Shown here: piece by piece, positions 1 through 7,495 of the stretch
Layout of the letters: every line of letters begins with the position of its first letter
Position numbering within the stretch: position 1 is the stretch's first letter
Source of the DNA: JBBDWJ01 sp040902925
Lineage (GTDB): Bacteria > Acidobacteriota > Terriglobia > Bryobacterales > UBA6623
Length of the DNA: 20,839 nt
Direction: 5' to 3'
Assembly (NCBI GenBank): GCA_040902925.1
Contig: JBBDWJ010000211.1
Location: 1-20,839, forward strand
Made by a program: the position numbers and the translations under genes
Notes under the pieces: generated by a model
The model's input: only the letters and a program-made list of their open reading frames with translations
Databases searched by the model: none
What the model was told of the DNA's origin: nothing

Positions 1-1394
1 AGCCGGGCGACACGCTATTGGTTCATGCGGGCCTTTACCGGCCTGATCGGCTGAACTACGTTGACCCGCTCAGCGGGCCGTTTACCGGCACTTTGTCGCT
101 CTCGTTGAAGGGCACGGCCGAGAAGCCTATCACGATCAAAGCGGCGGGCGATGGCGAAGTGATTTTTGACGGCGCGGGCAACCACAGGCTGTTCGACGTG
201 ATGGCCACGGCGCACCACATCTTCGAAGGGCTGACCTTCCGCAACACCGAAGTCGCCATCTTCGCGGGCGAGAAGGACGTGATGGGCGCGGTGGCGCTGA
301 CGGTGCGCAACTGCCGTTTCGAGGATGTCGGCGCGGGCGTATGGACCGAGAACGCCGGCTCCAGCGACTTCTTCATCTCCGACAATCTTTTCCTGGGCCG
401 CGAAGACCAGATGCGCCTGATCGGCTGGAACCAGGCGGGCTCGCGCGCCGCCGGCATCTATCCCTCGCATCAACTGCGCAGCTTTTTCGCCGTCAAGGTC
501 TATGGGCCCGGCCACGTCATCGCGCACAACGCCATCGCGTACTTTCATGACGCCATCTGCATCTCGACCTACGGCCCGCCTGACGCCGACCCCGAGCGCC
601 GCGCCTCGTCGATCGATATTTACAACAACGACATTCACCTCTCGAACGACGACTTCGTCGAATCCGACGGCGGCGTACACAACATCCGCGTCTTTCAGAA
701 TCGCGGCATCAACGCGGCGCACAACGGCTATAGCGCCCAGCCGATGTTCGGCGGCCCCGTCTACTTTTTCCGCAACCTGCTCTATCATGTACCCGGCGGC
801 AACGCCTTCAAGTTCAGCGCCGTGCCCGCCGGCATTCTCGTCTATCACAACACGCTGATCAGCGAGCAGACGGCTGGAGGCCCTTACTCGAACGCTCACT
901 GGCGCAACAACCTGTTTCTCAGCCGCAACGCCCCGAACCGCGGCGTGATGAGCTGGGGCAACGCGACCGGCGACTATAGCAGCGACTATAACGGCTTCCG
1001 CCCCAACCCCAACGCCCGCGAGCAATACAACTGGCTCGCTCCCGCGGCCGGCAAGACCGCCTACGAGCCGGAACGTTCCGACCGGCGAAGCTTCGCAACG
1101 CTGGCGGAGTTTCAAAAAGCGACCGGGCAGGAGGCTCACGGCATCGAGGTGGATTTCGACATTTTTGAAAACCTGACGCCGCCCGACCCGGCCCGCCGCT
1201 ACGACGTCTACCACTCGATGGATCTCAACTTCCAGCTCAAGGCGAACTCGAAAGCCGTCGACGCCGGCGTAGCCCTGCCCACGATCAACGACGGCTTCAC
1301 CGGCAAAGCGCCCGATCTTGGCGCGCTCGAAGTCAATCAGAAGCAACCGCACTACGGCCCGCGCTGGATTACCTGGAAGCCGTTCTACCGGTGA
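1..1394 (+). CDS. Right-handed parallel beta-helix protein, 5'-truncated
   Basis: The reading frame is open from the window edge and ends at a TGA at 1392. A TTG at 18 could be read as a start, but the residues before it in frame (P-G-D-T-L) complete a PGDT..V..G.Y segment. That segment is typical of the N-terminal rung of pectate-lyase-like or DUF1565-type beta-helix proteins, so the true start lies outside the window. The visible 463 residues contain many short rungs rich in N, G and hydrophobics (for example F-E-G-L-T-F-R-N and V-Y-H-N-T-L-I). The C-terminal part resembles the 'AVDAGV..P..NDGFTGKAPDLGALE' ending common in such secreted proteins. The expected role is extracellular or periplasmic binding or cleavage of polysaccharide; no catalytic residues can be assigned, so it may be non-enzymatic. 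It converges on the ankyrin gene 64 bases downstream. Fold assignment is fairly sure; substrate is unknown. Confidence 0.8.
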   Translation, partial: PGDTLLVHAGLYRPDRLNYVDPLSGPFTGTLSLSLKGTAEKPITIKAAGDGEVIFDGAGNHRLFDVMATAHHIFEGLTFRNTEVAIFAGEKDVMGAVALTVRNCRFEDVGAGVWTENAGSSDFFISDNLFLGREDQMRLIGWNQAGSRAAGIYPSHQLRSFFAVKVYGPGHVIAHNAIAYFHDAICISTYGPPDADPERRASSIDIYNNDIHLSNDDFVESDGGVHNIRVFQNRGINAAHNGYSAQPMFGGPVYFFRNLLYHVPGGNAFKFSAVPAGILVYHNTLISEQTAGGPYSNAHWRNNLFLSRNAPNRGVMSWGNATGDYSSDYNGFRPNPNAREQYNWLAPAAGKTAYEPERSDRRSFATLAEFQKATGQEAHGIEVDFDIFENLTPPDPARRYDVYHSMDLNFQLKANSKAVDAGVALPTINDGFTGKAPDLGALEVNQKQPHYGPRWITWKPFYR

Positions 1395-1437
1395 GGGCCG
1401 CAGGCCAGCCCGCCGCTCCGATTCAAATCCTTTCTAT

Positions 1438-1452
1438 GAGGCCGCGGGCCTC
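1438..1452. terminator. Short hairpin between convergent genes
   Basis: GAGGCC-GCG-GGCCTC forms a perfect 6-base-pair stem with a 3-base loop. It lies in the 64-base gap between the stops of the beta-helix gene (+) and the ankyrin gene (-). There is no T-tract on either side, so a role as a bidirectional terminator is only suggested by its position. Confidence 0.3.
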
Positions 1453-1458
1453 TACGAC

Positions 1459-2943
1459 TCATTTCAGCCCGTGTCCGCGCAAAACCATCCGCACCGCCTC
1501 GGCGCCCGCGGGCTTTTCGGGAAGCATGACGCCGGCGGCGAGCAACGCTTCGACCGTTGCGCCGTAGTCGCCGGTTTGCCGGTACCAACCGTTTTCTGAT
1601 CCATGGATGGCCCATCCGAGCGGCGTGGCGTGGAAGTCGTTGTCGTTGCTCTCAAGCGGCGGCCGGTGGCGCAGGATGAGCTCGACGAGCTCCGCATTGC
1701 CGTGCCACGCGGCCCAGTGCAGCGGCGTGGCGTTGTGTTGGCCGCGAGCGTCCACCGGCAGGCCCGCGGCGAGCATGAGGCGAGCGGCGGCGGTGTTGTT
1801 GTTGCGCGCGGCGTGGGCGATCTGGCGGCAGCCCGCCGGCGATAGGGATGCGGCGAGATCCGGCTGCCGGGCGAGCAGGGCGTTCAACAGCGCTTCGTCG
1901 TGCAGCCAGCAGGCATTGAGTAACTTCTCTTCGGCGGGGCTGCGATCCATCAACAGGTCGAGCACCTCGGCGTGGCCGAAGGATTTGGCGACCTGCGCCG
2001 CCGAGACGTGCCATCCCAGTTCCCATTGATAGATCGTCCCGCCGCTGCGCGGGCTCATTCGCGGGAAATACTCGTCGCTGACGCGCGTGCGGATAGATTC
2101 GGGGTCGGCATCGAGGTGTTTGCGGACGAGGTCGATGTCGCCGAGGGCGGCGGCCATCAGAATGTCTGTTTTCGCGCCACGGCGAATCAGATACCGCGCG
2201 ATCTCCTGCCGCGAGCTCACCATGTATTGCGCCGGCGTGGACTCGTGGTCGACATCGCGCGCGTCGATATCAGCGCCTTGATCGAGCAGGTATGCGGCAA
2301 TCTCCACGGTTGAGGCGAAGTGAAGCGGCGTCTGCCCGTCGCCGCCTGGCGCATGCACCAGCCGCGGGTCGGCTTCGATAAGCTGCTTGAGTTTTTCGAT
2401 CATGCCCAGACGCGCCGCCGCGTGGACGGTGACCACGGCGCCGCGTTCGATGGCGTGCGCCGCCAGCGAGGCGCCGGCGCTGTCGAGCAAACCGAACCCC
2501 CCGGCCCACCAGCGGCTGCGCGCGTTGATGTCGGCGCCGGCGTCGACCAACACGTCGAGCATGGCGCTGCCGCGGACGTGTGTGATCAGCGGCGAGTCGA
2601 AGTGAGCGACAGGCTCGTTGATTTTCTTCTTCAGCGCGGGATAGCGTTCGAGCAAGCGGCGCAGCCCGGCGGCGTCATCGTCGTGAAAGGCTTTCTGGGC
2701 CAGCCGCATCGCGCCGGCGGCGTTCACCGATTCGACGCGCTCTTTGAGTTCGGCCCAGGTTTCGAAGCCGTAGTCGTGTGCAATGCAGTGTTGCGCGTCG
2801 GCGAGCTTGGGCGCGGATTGCAGCTTTAGGGCGGCGAATTTCGCTACGGCTTTCGGTTCTTTCTGCCGGAAATCGCTCAATAGAGCTTTCGCTTGCTTCT
2901 TGAGATATTCGAGATCGGGATTCGGCGGGAGTTCGGCGGACAT
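1459..2943 (-). CDS. Ankyrin-repeat domain protein
   Basis: The protein is 494 residues long, with no signal peptide or membrane helix, so it is probably cytoplasmic. Residues 1-70 are a charged helical N-terminus (NPDLEYLKKQAKALL...) seen in a common group of bacterial ankyrin proteins. Ankyrin-like repeats run from about residue 120 to the C-terminus. Clear cores are G-Q-T-P-L-H-F-A around residue 205, D-A-G-A-D-I-N-A near 135, D-Q-G-A-D-I-D-A-R near 222, and A-T-P-L-H-W-A-A-W-H-G-N in the last quarter. Ankyrin repeats mediate protein-protein binding; no enzymatic domain is visible and the partner is unknown. The ATG at 2943 follows an AAGGAGG Shine-Dalgarno sequence at 4-base spacing, which fixes the start. 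It appears to be a single-gene unit. Confidence 0.88.
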   Translation of the reverse strand: MSAELPPNPDLEYLKKQAKALLSDFRQKEPKAVAKFAALKLQSAPKLADAQHCIAHDYGFETWAELKERVESVNAAGAMRLAQKAFHDDDAAGLRRLLERYPALKKKINEPVAHFDSPLITHVRGSAMLDVLVDAGADINARSRWWAGGFGLLDSAGASLAAHAIERGAVVTVHAAARLGMIEKLKQLIEADPRLVHAPGGDGQTPLHFASTVEIAAYLLDQGADIDARDVDHESTPAQYMVSSRQEIARYLIRRGAKTDILMAAALGDIDLVRKHLDADPESIRTRVSDEYFPRMSPRSGGTIYQWELGWHVSAAQVAKSFGHAEVLDLLMDRSPAEEKLLNACWLHDEALLNALLARQPDLAASLSPAGCRQIAHAARNNNTAAARLMLAAGLPVDARGQHNATPLHWAAWHGNAELVELILRHRPPLESNDNDFHATPLGWAIHGSENGWYRQTGDYGATVEALLAAGVMLPEKPAGAEAVRMVLRGHGLK

Positions 2944-2947
2944 GCAA

Positions 2948-2954
2948 CCTCCTT
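2948..2954 (-). promoter_or_regulatory. Strong ribosome-binding site of the ankyrin gene
   Basis: On the minus strand the sequence reads AAGGAGG, then TTGC, then the ATG. This full anti-16S match decides the start at 2943 and suggests high translation. Confidence 0.7.
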
Positions 2955-3157
2955 CTGTTCGCCCGAGTCCGCTATGCGGGCAGAAGAGAGGCTGAGTTGG
3001 CGAAGCCTAACAGCTCAGGTGGGATCATCCCTTTCCGCGGACGGGGCGCGCCCTGTAGCGCAAAGGCGAAATTAACAGGTACGGGAGGAGGTTGTCAACG
3101 AGAGCAGGAATTCGCTGTAACTCCTGCGAGGCCGTTCGTTCCGACGGGCTGGCGTCG

Positions 3158-3589
3158 TCACGGCACCAGCTCAAGGACCCGGGTGAATCGTGGACCCACG
3201 CGAATGGCGCCAAAGTCGCGGCGATCGGTCGTCAGGATGCGGTAGACGCGCCGGCGCTCGGCAACCGCCGCCACCGTGCCATCGACCAGCCCTATCGCGA
3301 GATCCTTGAACTTGGCATCGAGTTGCATCGCGCGTACGAGATCCGCTGGGAAAGGAAGCTCGTATTCGTAGCGTGTTCCCGCGTCGAACACCTCCGCGAC
3401 GAGTTTTCTCATGGCGCTGCGATCCTCGCGCAGGAAGTAGTCGACTTCCGCGAGCACGAGGCCGGGGACGATGACGCGGCCCGCGGAAGTCAACGCCGCT
3501 TCATACTCCGGAAAGCTGGCGCCGCCCCGCGGGGTACGGGCGAGGGCCCGCAGCAGGCCGCCGGTGTCGACTACGATCGGCGGAGTCAC
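3158..3589 (-). CDS. PIN-domain ribonuclease toxin (VapC-like)
   Basis: The protein is 143 residues long, the usual size for VapC toxins. The acidic PIN residues can be placed: D8 in V-V-D-T-G-G, E48 in L-V-L-A-E-V-D, D103 in G-L-V-D-G-T and D122 in L-T-T-D-R-R-D-F. VapC-type PIN proteins are Mg-dependent endoribonucleases that cut tRNA or rRNA and stop growth; the target here cannot be told. The gene starts at a GTG that overlaps the TGA of the upstream antitoxin gene by four bases (GTGA). This implies translational coupling and fits the antitoxin-first order of vapBC operons. All four acidic positions are present, so it looks intact. It lies directly downstream of the antitoxin and of the TIR/nSTAND pair on the same strand. 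Confidence 0.85.
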   Translation of the reverse strand: MTPPIVVDTGGLLRALARTPRGGASFPEYEAALTSAGRVIVPGLVLAEVDYFLREDRSAMRKLVAEVFDAGTRYEYELPFPADLVRAMQLDAKFKDLAIGLVDGTVAAVAERRRVYRILTTDRRDFGAIRVGPRFTRVLELVP

Positions 3590-3813
3590 CGCTCAAGATC
3601 CCGGAACAGTTCGGATTCCTCCCCCAGCTTCATGTCCGTGGATTCAAACAGACGCGTTGACGGAGGACGCCGGCCACTGTAGTATCGCGAGGCAACCACG
3701 CGGAGGCCCTTTCGAATGAGATCGGAGGCAGAATGGCCGGCGGCGCGGGCGCGCTTGAGCGCACGGACATCCTCTTCGCCTAGTCGAACGGTTGTTGAAA
3801 TCAGTGCCGCCAT
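3586..3813 (-). CDS. Ribbon-helix-helix antitoxin of the PIN toxin
   Basis: The protein is 75 residues when started at the ATG at 3813. The frame stays open to a TTG at 3849, but the ATG directly precedes the DNA-binding ribbon and the TTG would put the repeated operator-like DNA inside the gene. Residues 4-40 have the pattern of a CopG/Arc-type domain: a beta strand (I-S-T-T-V-R-L), then E-E-D-V-R-A-L-K-R-A-R, then S-A-S-D-L-I-R-K-G-L-R. The C-terminal 30 residues (R-P-P-S-T-R-L-F-E-S...) are charged and probably wrap the toxin. RHH antitoxins bind their own promoter as dimers and neutralise the toxin by direct contact. Its stop overlaps the toxin start by four bases. The gene starts 76 bases after the nSTAND gene stop, so it could be on that transcript as well as under its own promoter. 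Confidence 0.8.
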   Translation of the reverse strand: MAALISTTVRLGEEDVRALKRARAAGHSASDLIRKGLRVVASRYYSGRRPPSTRLFESTDMKLGEESELFRDLER

Positions 3814-3837
3814 ACACTCACCATACACTGAGTACAC
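3810..3837. promoter_or_regulatory. Candidate antitoxin operator (CCATACACT repeats)
   Basis: CCATACACT occurs at 3810-3818 and again at 3821-3829, an 11-base period. A third partial copy, TACAC, is at 3833-3837. The array overlaps the antitoxin start codon. Direct repeats with close to one helical turn of spacing are a typical binding pattern for RHH dimers, so autoregulation is inferred. No clear -10/-35 pair was recognised. Confidence 0.45.
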
Positions 3838-3889
3838 GGGGACGGGCAATGGTTGATGATCGGTGCTGACGGCCGTCGCATCCTGGCGA

Positions 3890-5674
3890 TCAGGGGCTCT
3901 TTGCGGACTCTTGCCTGAGTACGTTGATCTCGCTTTCGATTCGGGCTTTGCTCTTCTTCAGGCTGATTGCGCGGCTGGACCGCTGCTCAATCTGATCTTG
4001 ATAAACAACAGCTTGTTTTTCAAGGTCCGCTGCGAGAGCGCTTTGCCCTTGACGCTCCGCTGCTTCGGCTAATCGCCGTAATTCCGCTTCGCTGGTCTTG
4101 GCCCTTAGCAACTGCTCTTGAGCGTCCTGCAAAGAAGCGTCCTGATCGTGTATCTGGCTTTGCAGAAGCTGGATCTGATTGTTCAAGCGTTTGGATCTCG
4201 CCTGGCCTACCTGGTATTGGAAGAAGAAGAACGCCGGTACCAGAATCACCGCCGCGACCAGCAACACTTTCTGCAGCCGCCGCAGCGTCCGGGAACGGCG
4301 GCTCTTGGTCAGAAAACGCTCGACCGTGGCGAAGTCGCACGAGCCATCGGAATATCGCTTGGACCAGGACACGCTCCAGTTGTCGCGGGTTTTGAGCCGC
4401 AGCGCCTCCAGCAGTTCGGCATCATCCCACGGGCGCGCGTGGCGGCCGGCATCGAAGGCGAGGCGTTGATAAAACTTCGCGCCATAAGCTTCCTCATGGG
4501 CCCAGCCGCGCAGCAGTTTCCATTGCCGGATAATCGCCTCGTGAGTGATATCGATGACGGAGGTATCGGTCATGTCCGCAAGCGGCGGCGCCCACAGGAA
4601 GGGCCGAAACATTTCGATCACCTGCTTGAGCGGCTCCGGCGCCACGCCGATAATCGCGCGAAGCTCCCCGAAACTTGTGGGACGCCGAATGTCGCGGCCC
4701 AGCGACTGCTCTTCGGTCAAACACTTGAACATCCGCCTCGCGATATCCCGATGCTGCTGAGACGCGCTGGACAGAATTTCGTCGGCGTGCTGGTTGAGCG
4801 CACCCGCCATACCGCCCGCGTCGCGATAGTGCCGCAGCTCGAGCGAGGGAGATCCCGAGGCGCGCTGCCAAGTGCGCATCAGGACGTGCTGCAACACCGG
4901 CAACTGGTCCAGTTCCTGCTCCAGGCCATGGCCCACATCGTTCAACAGCCGCTGCAGCAGTTCGGGAGCGATCTCGACGCTCCGCGACGTTGCCGGTCCC
5001 TCGATCGCCTCGCCCAACTGCGACCGCGTCATCACCGGCACCAGATACTGCGCGCCATTGAGCGCTTCGGGCAGGCCGCGGAACAGAGCGCAGTCGCCCA
5101 GATAGTCCGAACGCATCGTGAGCACGACGTAGATTTTGACTTCCGCCTGCTCCGCTGCCGCCAGCAAAAGCTGAATGAAGGCGTCGGCCTCGTCCTCAGC
5201 GTCTTGAGCTTCTTTTTTGAAGCGAAAGATCTCTTCGAACTGGTCGACCACAAGCAGCAGGCTATCGGTCTCGGGAAGACGGCCACGAGCAGCGGCAACC
5301 AGTCCGAGGCTGCTGCGCCGCAGCGTCGCCGGGCGTTCAGCGTCGGGACCTAAAATGTCGTCGGCTGCGAGGGCGCGCGCCAGCGAATCGAAAGGATCGC
5401 CGCCGGGCCGCATGATGGCTACTCGCCAGCGCGCACTAGCCCCCGGCATGTAGCCGCGGCACAGCGAAGGTACCAGGCCGGCGCGCACGAGCGATGATTT
5501 GCCGCTGCCCGACGTCCCCACCACGGCTAGAAAACGCGCGCGCCCCAGCCGCCGCAGCAGTTCGTCGATCTGCTCATCGCGGCCATAGAACCAGCGTGAG
5601 TCGCCGGAGTCAAAAGGCCGCAAACCCAGGAACGGGCACGGATCAGCAACAACCGCGGCTCCAAGCTTCCTCAC
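3890..5674 (-). CDS. nSTAND1 NTPase with transmembrane helix and C-terminal coiled coil
   Basis: The protein is 594 residues from a GTG at 5674, placed 13 bases after the TGA of the TIR gene with GAGGA overlapping that stop. The frame continues upstream to a TTG or ATG inside the TIR gene, which is less likely. Residues 13-32 carry the family signature C-P-F-L-G-L-R-P-F...F-Y-G-R. Walker A (G-T-S-G-S-G-K-S) is at 53-60, Walker B (L-L-L-V-V-D-Q-F-E-E) at 139-148, and an R-S-D sensor segment near 188-190. The winged-helix motif I-T-H-E-A-I-I-R-Q-W is near 376-385. A hydrophobic helix lies at about 470-488, then roughly 100 residues of charged, heptad-like coiled coil to the C-terminus. STAND NTPases act as ligand-triggered switches that oligomerise to activate an effector. 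Most nSTAND1 proteins end in WD40 or TPR sensor repeats, which are absent here. The TIR partner is encoded just upstream. Confidence 0.88.
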   Translation of the reverse strand: MRKLGAAVVADPCPFLGLRPFDSGDSRWFYGRDEQIDELLRRLGRARFLAVVGTSGSGKSSLVRAGLVPSLCRGYMPGASARWRVAIMRPGGDPFDSLARALAADDILGPDAERPATLRRSSLGLVAAARGRLPETDSLLLVVDQFEEIFRFKKEAQDAEDEADAFIQLLLAAAEQAEVKIYVVLTMRSDYLGDCALFRGLPEALNGAQYLVPVMTRSQLGEAIEGPATSRSVEIAPELLQRLLNDVGHGLEQELDQLPVLQHVLMRTWQRASGSPSLELRHYRDAGGMAGALNQHADEILSSASQQHRDIARRMFKCLTEEQSLGRDIRRPTSFGELRAIIGVAPEPLKQVIEMFRPFLWAPPLADMTDTSVIDITHEAIIRQWKLLRGWAHEEAYGAKFYQRLAFDAGRHARPWDDAELLEALRLKTRDNWSVSWSKRYSDGSCDFATVERFLTKSRRSRTLRRLQKVLLVAAVILVPAFFFFQYQVGQARSKRLNNQIQLLQSQIHDQDASLQDAQEQLLRAKTSEAELRRLAEAAERQGQSALAADLEKQAVVYQDQIEQRSSRAISLKKSKARIESEINVLRQESAKSP

Positions 5675-5684
5675 GTTTCCAGAA

Positions 5685-5689
5685 TCCTC
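5685..5689 (-). promoter_or_regulatory. Ribosome-binding site deciding the nSTAND start
   Basis: GAGGA on the minus strand overlaps the TGA stop of the TIR gene and lies 10 bases before the GTG at 5674. It supports tight coupling of the two genes and a start after, not inside, the TIR gene. Confidence 0.45.
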
Positions 5690-7052
5690 ATGCGCGCAAC
5701 GGCTGCAAGAAGGGGTCGAGGGCATCGTAGCGAAAGCCCGCGTCCAGCCGCAGCACAACGCGGCCGTCGAGGCTGTGCGCGGCTCCGTTGGTGACCGCTA
5801 CCGCCTCCGATACATACTCTTTGCGGTCGAGATCGTCCTTGGTGGCCTCGAACCAGCCTTCGCTGGACTTGCCCCAGTAGACGAGCAGCCCGTGGGAGTC
5901 GCGCAATTTGCGATTGTGGTCGGCGCGCAGTTCGCCAGGGTCGAGCGGCGCCGTTTCGGGCAAGTCCACTACGAATTTGTCATTTTCGGAAATCAGATTT
6001 TTGATCTTCCAGGCGCCGCGGTAGTCTTCGGGCACGCGGCTGTCACACACGATGTAGACGCGGCGGACTTTTGGCTCATCAGGCGGCGGAGGCGCTTCAT
6101 GAGGCGCGAGCAGGCGGAGCACCTCGGCTTTGACGCGTTCCAGGCGCGTGCGATCGAGGAAGTGCGACCGCCGCTCCGGGTCTTGATACGCCATGACCCG
6201 ACGCAGGAAATCGCCATACTCTCCATCGAGGCGCACCAGGTCCGCCTCGGATGCCCAGGCGACCAGCGGCTGTTGCAGTTGCATCGCGACTTCCGCCTGC
6301 CGGATCGACAGATCGTACGCCTCCGTGCCGAACAAATGCACCGAGAGCCCGGCTTCCTCAACGCCTTGTTTGGTTATTGCCTCGACGTTTTCGCTGTCAA
6401 TTTCGATCTCGGGCAAGACGCGGTAACCCTGGTCGCTCAACTCGAGCACCAGCTTCTCCCGGTCGGCTCGCAGCGGCTTCGCGCACTTCCCCACGTAGAC
6501 CGGCGACCGCTCGCGGCGCATGGACTCCAGAACGCGCGCGACTCCCTGGCATAGGTTCTCCATCAAGTCCGCGAATTCTTTGCTGGCAACGGCATACTCC
6601 CGAAACGAAATGTCGCTGCGCTGAAAAAACTCGAACCCCAGGCCGCGCTCGAATACGCGTCGATGCGCTTCGTCTTTGTGCGGCGTCTTGACGACGCGAA
6701 TGGTTCGCGTCAGATTGCCGGCGACAGGCGATTCACCGACATGGTCGAGGAACCACTCGCGCTCTTGCGTGCAGTATTGCGAGCTGAGGTAAAGGGGAGT
6801 AACAATCGCGAGGAAGGCGGCCGTGTCTTCCAATTCACCGTGGATGGTGTCGTCGAGAACGAACTCGCCACTGAGGCGTTTTACATCGCGCCATACGCCG
6901 ACGCTGCGGCTGCCTAGAATCTGCCGCAAGCGGCCTTCCAGACCGGCGTGAAAGTCGGAAACCCAGCCACCCTGCTGGCGCCCAAACAACGGTTCATCGT
7001 CGTGGCAATAGCTGATGAAGACGTCGTTTTTGAATCCAGGAACGTAGGGCAT
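5688..7052 (-). CDS. TIR-domain protein with two further TIR-like Rossmann modules
   Basis: The protein is 454 residues from the ATG at 7052. The frame is open to a TTG at 7145, but a promoter-like element at 7080-7088 would start the transcript after that codon. Residues 6-120 form a TIR domain: N-D-V-F-I-S-Y-C-H-D-D-E-P, V-W-R-D...L-S-G-E, then L-Y-L-S-S-Q-Y-C-T-Q-E. E97 in the last motif is in the place of the NADase glutamate of catalytic TIRs. A second module at about 184-270 (S-P-V-Y-V-G...L-R-A-D-R-E...G-Y-R-V-L-P) and a third at 330-451 (R-R-V-Y-I-V-C-D...G-L-L-V-Y-W-G) look like degenerate TIR-related sensor/effector folds. A proline linker sits at about 320-327. Such modules are familiar in single-chain TIR-nSTAND proteins. 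Cytoplasmic; predicted to hydrolyse NAD or make a cyclic-ADPR-type signal when the neighbouring nSTAND protein is triggered. That function is inference. Confidence 0.82.
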   Translation of the reverse strand: MPYVPGFKNDVFISYCHDDEPLFGRQQGGWVSDFHAGLEGRLRQILGSRSVGVWRDVKRLSGEFVLDDTIHGELEDTAAFLAIVTPLYLSSQYCTQEREWFLDHVGESPVAGNLTRTIRVVKTPHKDEAHRRVFERGLGFEFFQRSDISFREYAVASKEFADLMENLCQGVARVLESMRRERSPVYVGKCAKPLRADREKLVLELSDQGYRVLPEIEIDSENVEAITKQGVEEAGLSVHLFGTEAYDLSIRQAEVAMQLQQPLVAWASEADLVRLDGEYGDFLRRVMAYQDPERRSHFLDRTRLERVKAEVLRLLAPHEAPPPPDEPKVRRVYIVCDSRVPEDYRGAWKIKNLISENDKFVVDLPETAPLDPGELRADHNRKLRDSHGLLVYWGKSSEGWFEATKDDLDRKEYVSEAVAVTNGAAHSLDGRVVLRLDAGFRYDALDPFLQPLRA

Positions 7053-7079
7053 AGAGGGCCTGCCCCCATTGGCAAATCC

Positions 7080-7088
7080 ATAATACCA
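7080..7088 (-). promoter_or_regulatory. Extended -10 promoter element of the TIR/nSTAND operon
   Basis: On the minus strand the sequence reads TGGTATTAT, an extended -10 (TGn plus TATTAT, 5 of 6 to TATAAT). It lies about 28 bases before the ATG at 7052. No good -35 was seen at 17 bases, as is common for extended -10 promoters. It would give a leader of about 20 bases and rules against the upstream TTG start. Confidence 0.4.
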
Positions 7089-7431
7089 GGGAACACGCGG
7101 CGTGAATCGCCATTCCCGGCCTGTAAGTATTGTGCCCCTCGGCAAGCAAGCTCGCTATGTAGCCGGCCCGTGTTTTACCCGGATGGCCCGCTAAACAAAA
7201 CGTACTAAGTAACCCAGGCTGGCGCGGTCACGGAGCCGTCGTCAGCAGGAATCACAGCCGCGCGCAGGCGGCCTTCGCTGCCGGCGGTTGCTCACGGACA
7301 TTTCTTCCGCCGGCGGTCCGCTGTCCGTCGCTCGGCGCTCATTGGTTAGAGCGTAATCGCGCGCGATGCCGGGACAAGGCCCGCCGCGCCGCTTGAAGTT
7401 TCAGGCCGGTCGAGCGAGCGCAAGGGTTGCT
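7089..7431. other. Intergenic region between receptor terminator and TIR operon
   Basis: No convincing gene in either strand. It holds a perfect palindrome ATCGCGCGCGAT at 7356-7367 and a 7-base-pair inverted repeat, CCGGCGG (7281-7287) with CCGCCGG (7307-7313). Neither has a known partner. Short open frames here lack ribosome-binding sites and recognisable domains. Confidence 0.5.
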
Positions 7432-7465
7432 AGAAAGCAGAAAGGGCGGCCGAAGCCGCCCTCCG
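7432..7465 (-). terminator. Rho-independent terminator of the TonB-dependent receptor gene
   Basis: Read on the minus strand, AGGGCGGC-TTCG-GCCGCCCT forms a perfect 8-base-pair stem (7443-7462). The loop is a C(UUCG)G tetraloop, among the most stable RNA loops. It is followed by a T-rich run (TTCTGCTTTCT). It lies about 33 bases after the receptor stop, exactly where an intrinsic terminator is expected. Confidence 0.8.
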
Positions 7466-7495
7466 CGATTCAAGATTTGTAGCCGGAGACGCCGC

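Noticed and set aside
15..1352. A 445-codon minus-strand open frame opposite the beta-helix gene.
   Set aside because: It is a high-GC shadow rich in A, R, V and G with no domain. The plus-strand frame has clear beta-helix features.
4118..5353. A 411-codon plus-strand frame inside the nSTAND gene.
   Set aside because: The minus strand carries Walker A, Walker B and winged-helix motifs; the plus frame is low-complexity R/Q/L with no domain.
7356..7367. Palindrome ATCGCGCGCGAT upstream of the TIR operon.
   Set aside because: It is a CG-alternating sequence likely by chance in high-GC DNA and lies about 300 bases from the start; kept only as a note in the intergenic entry.
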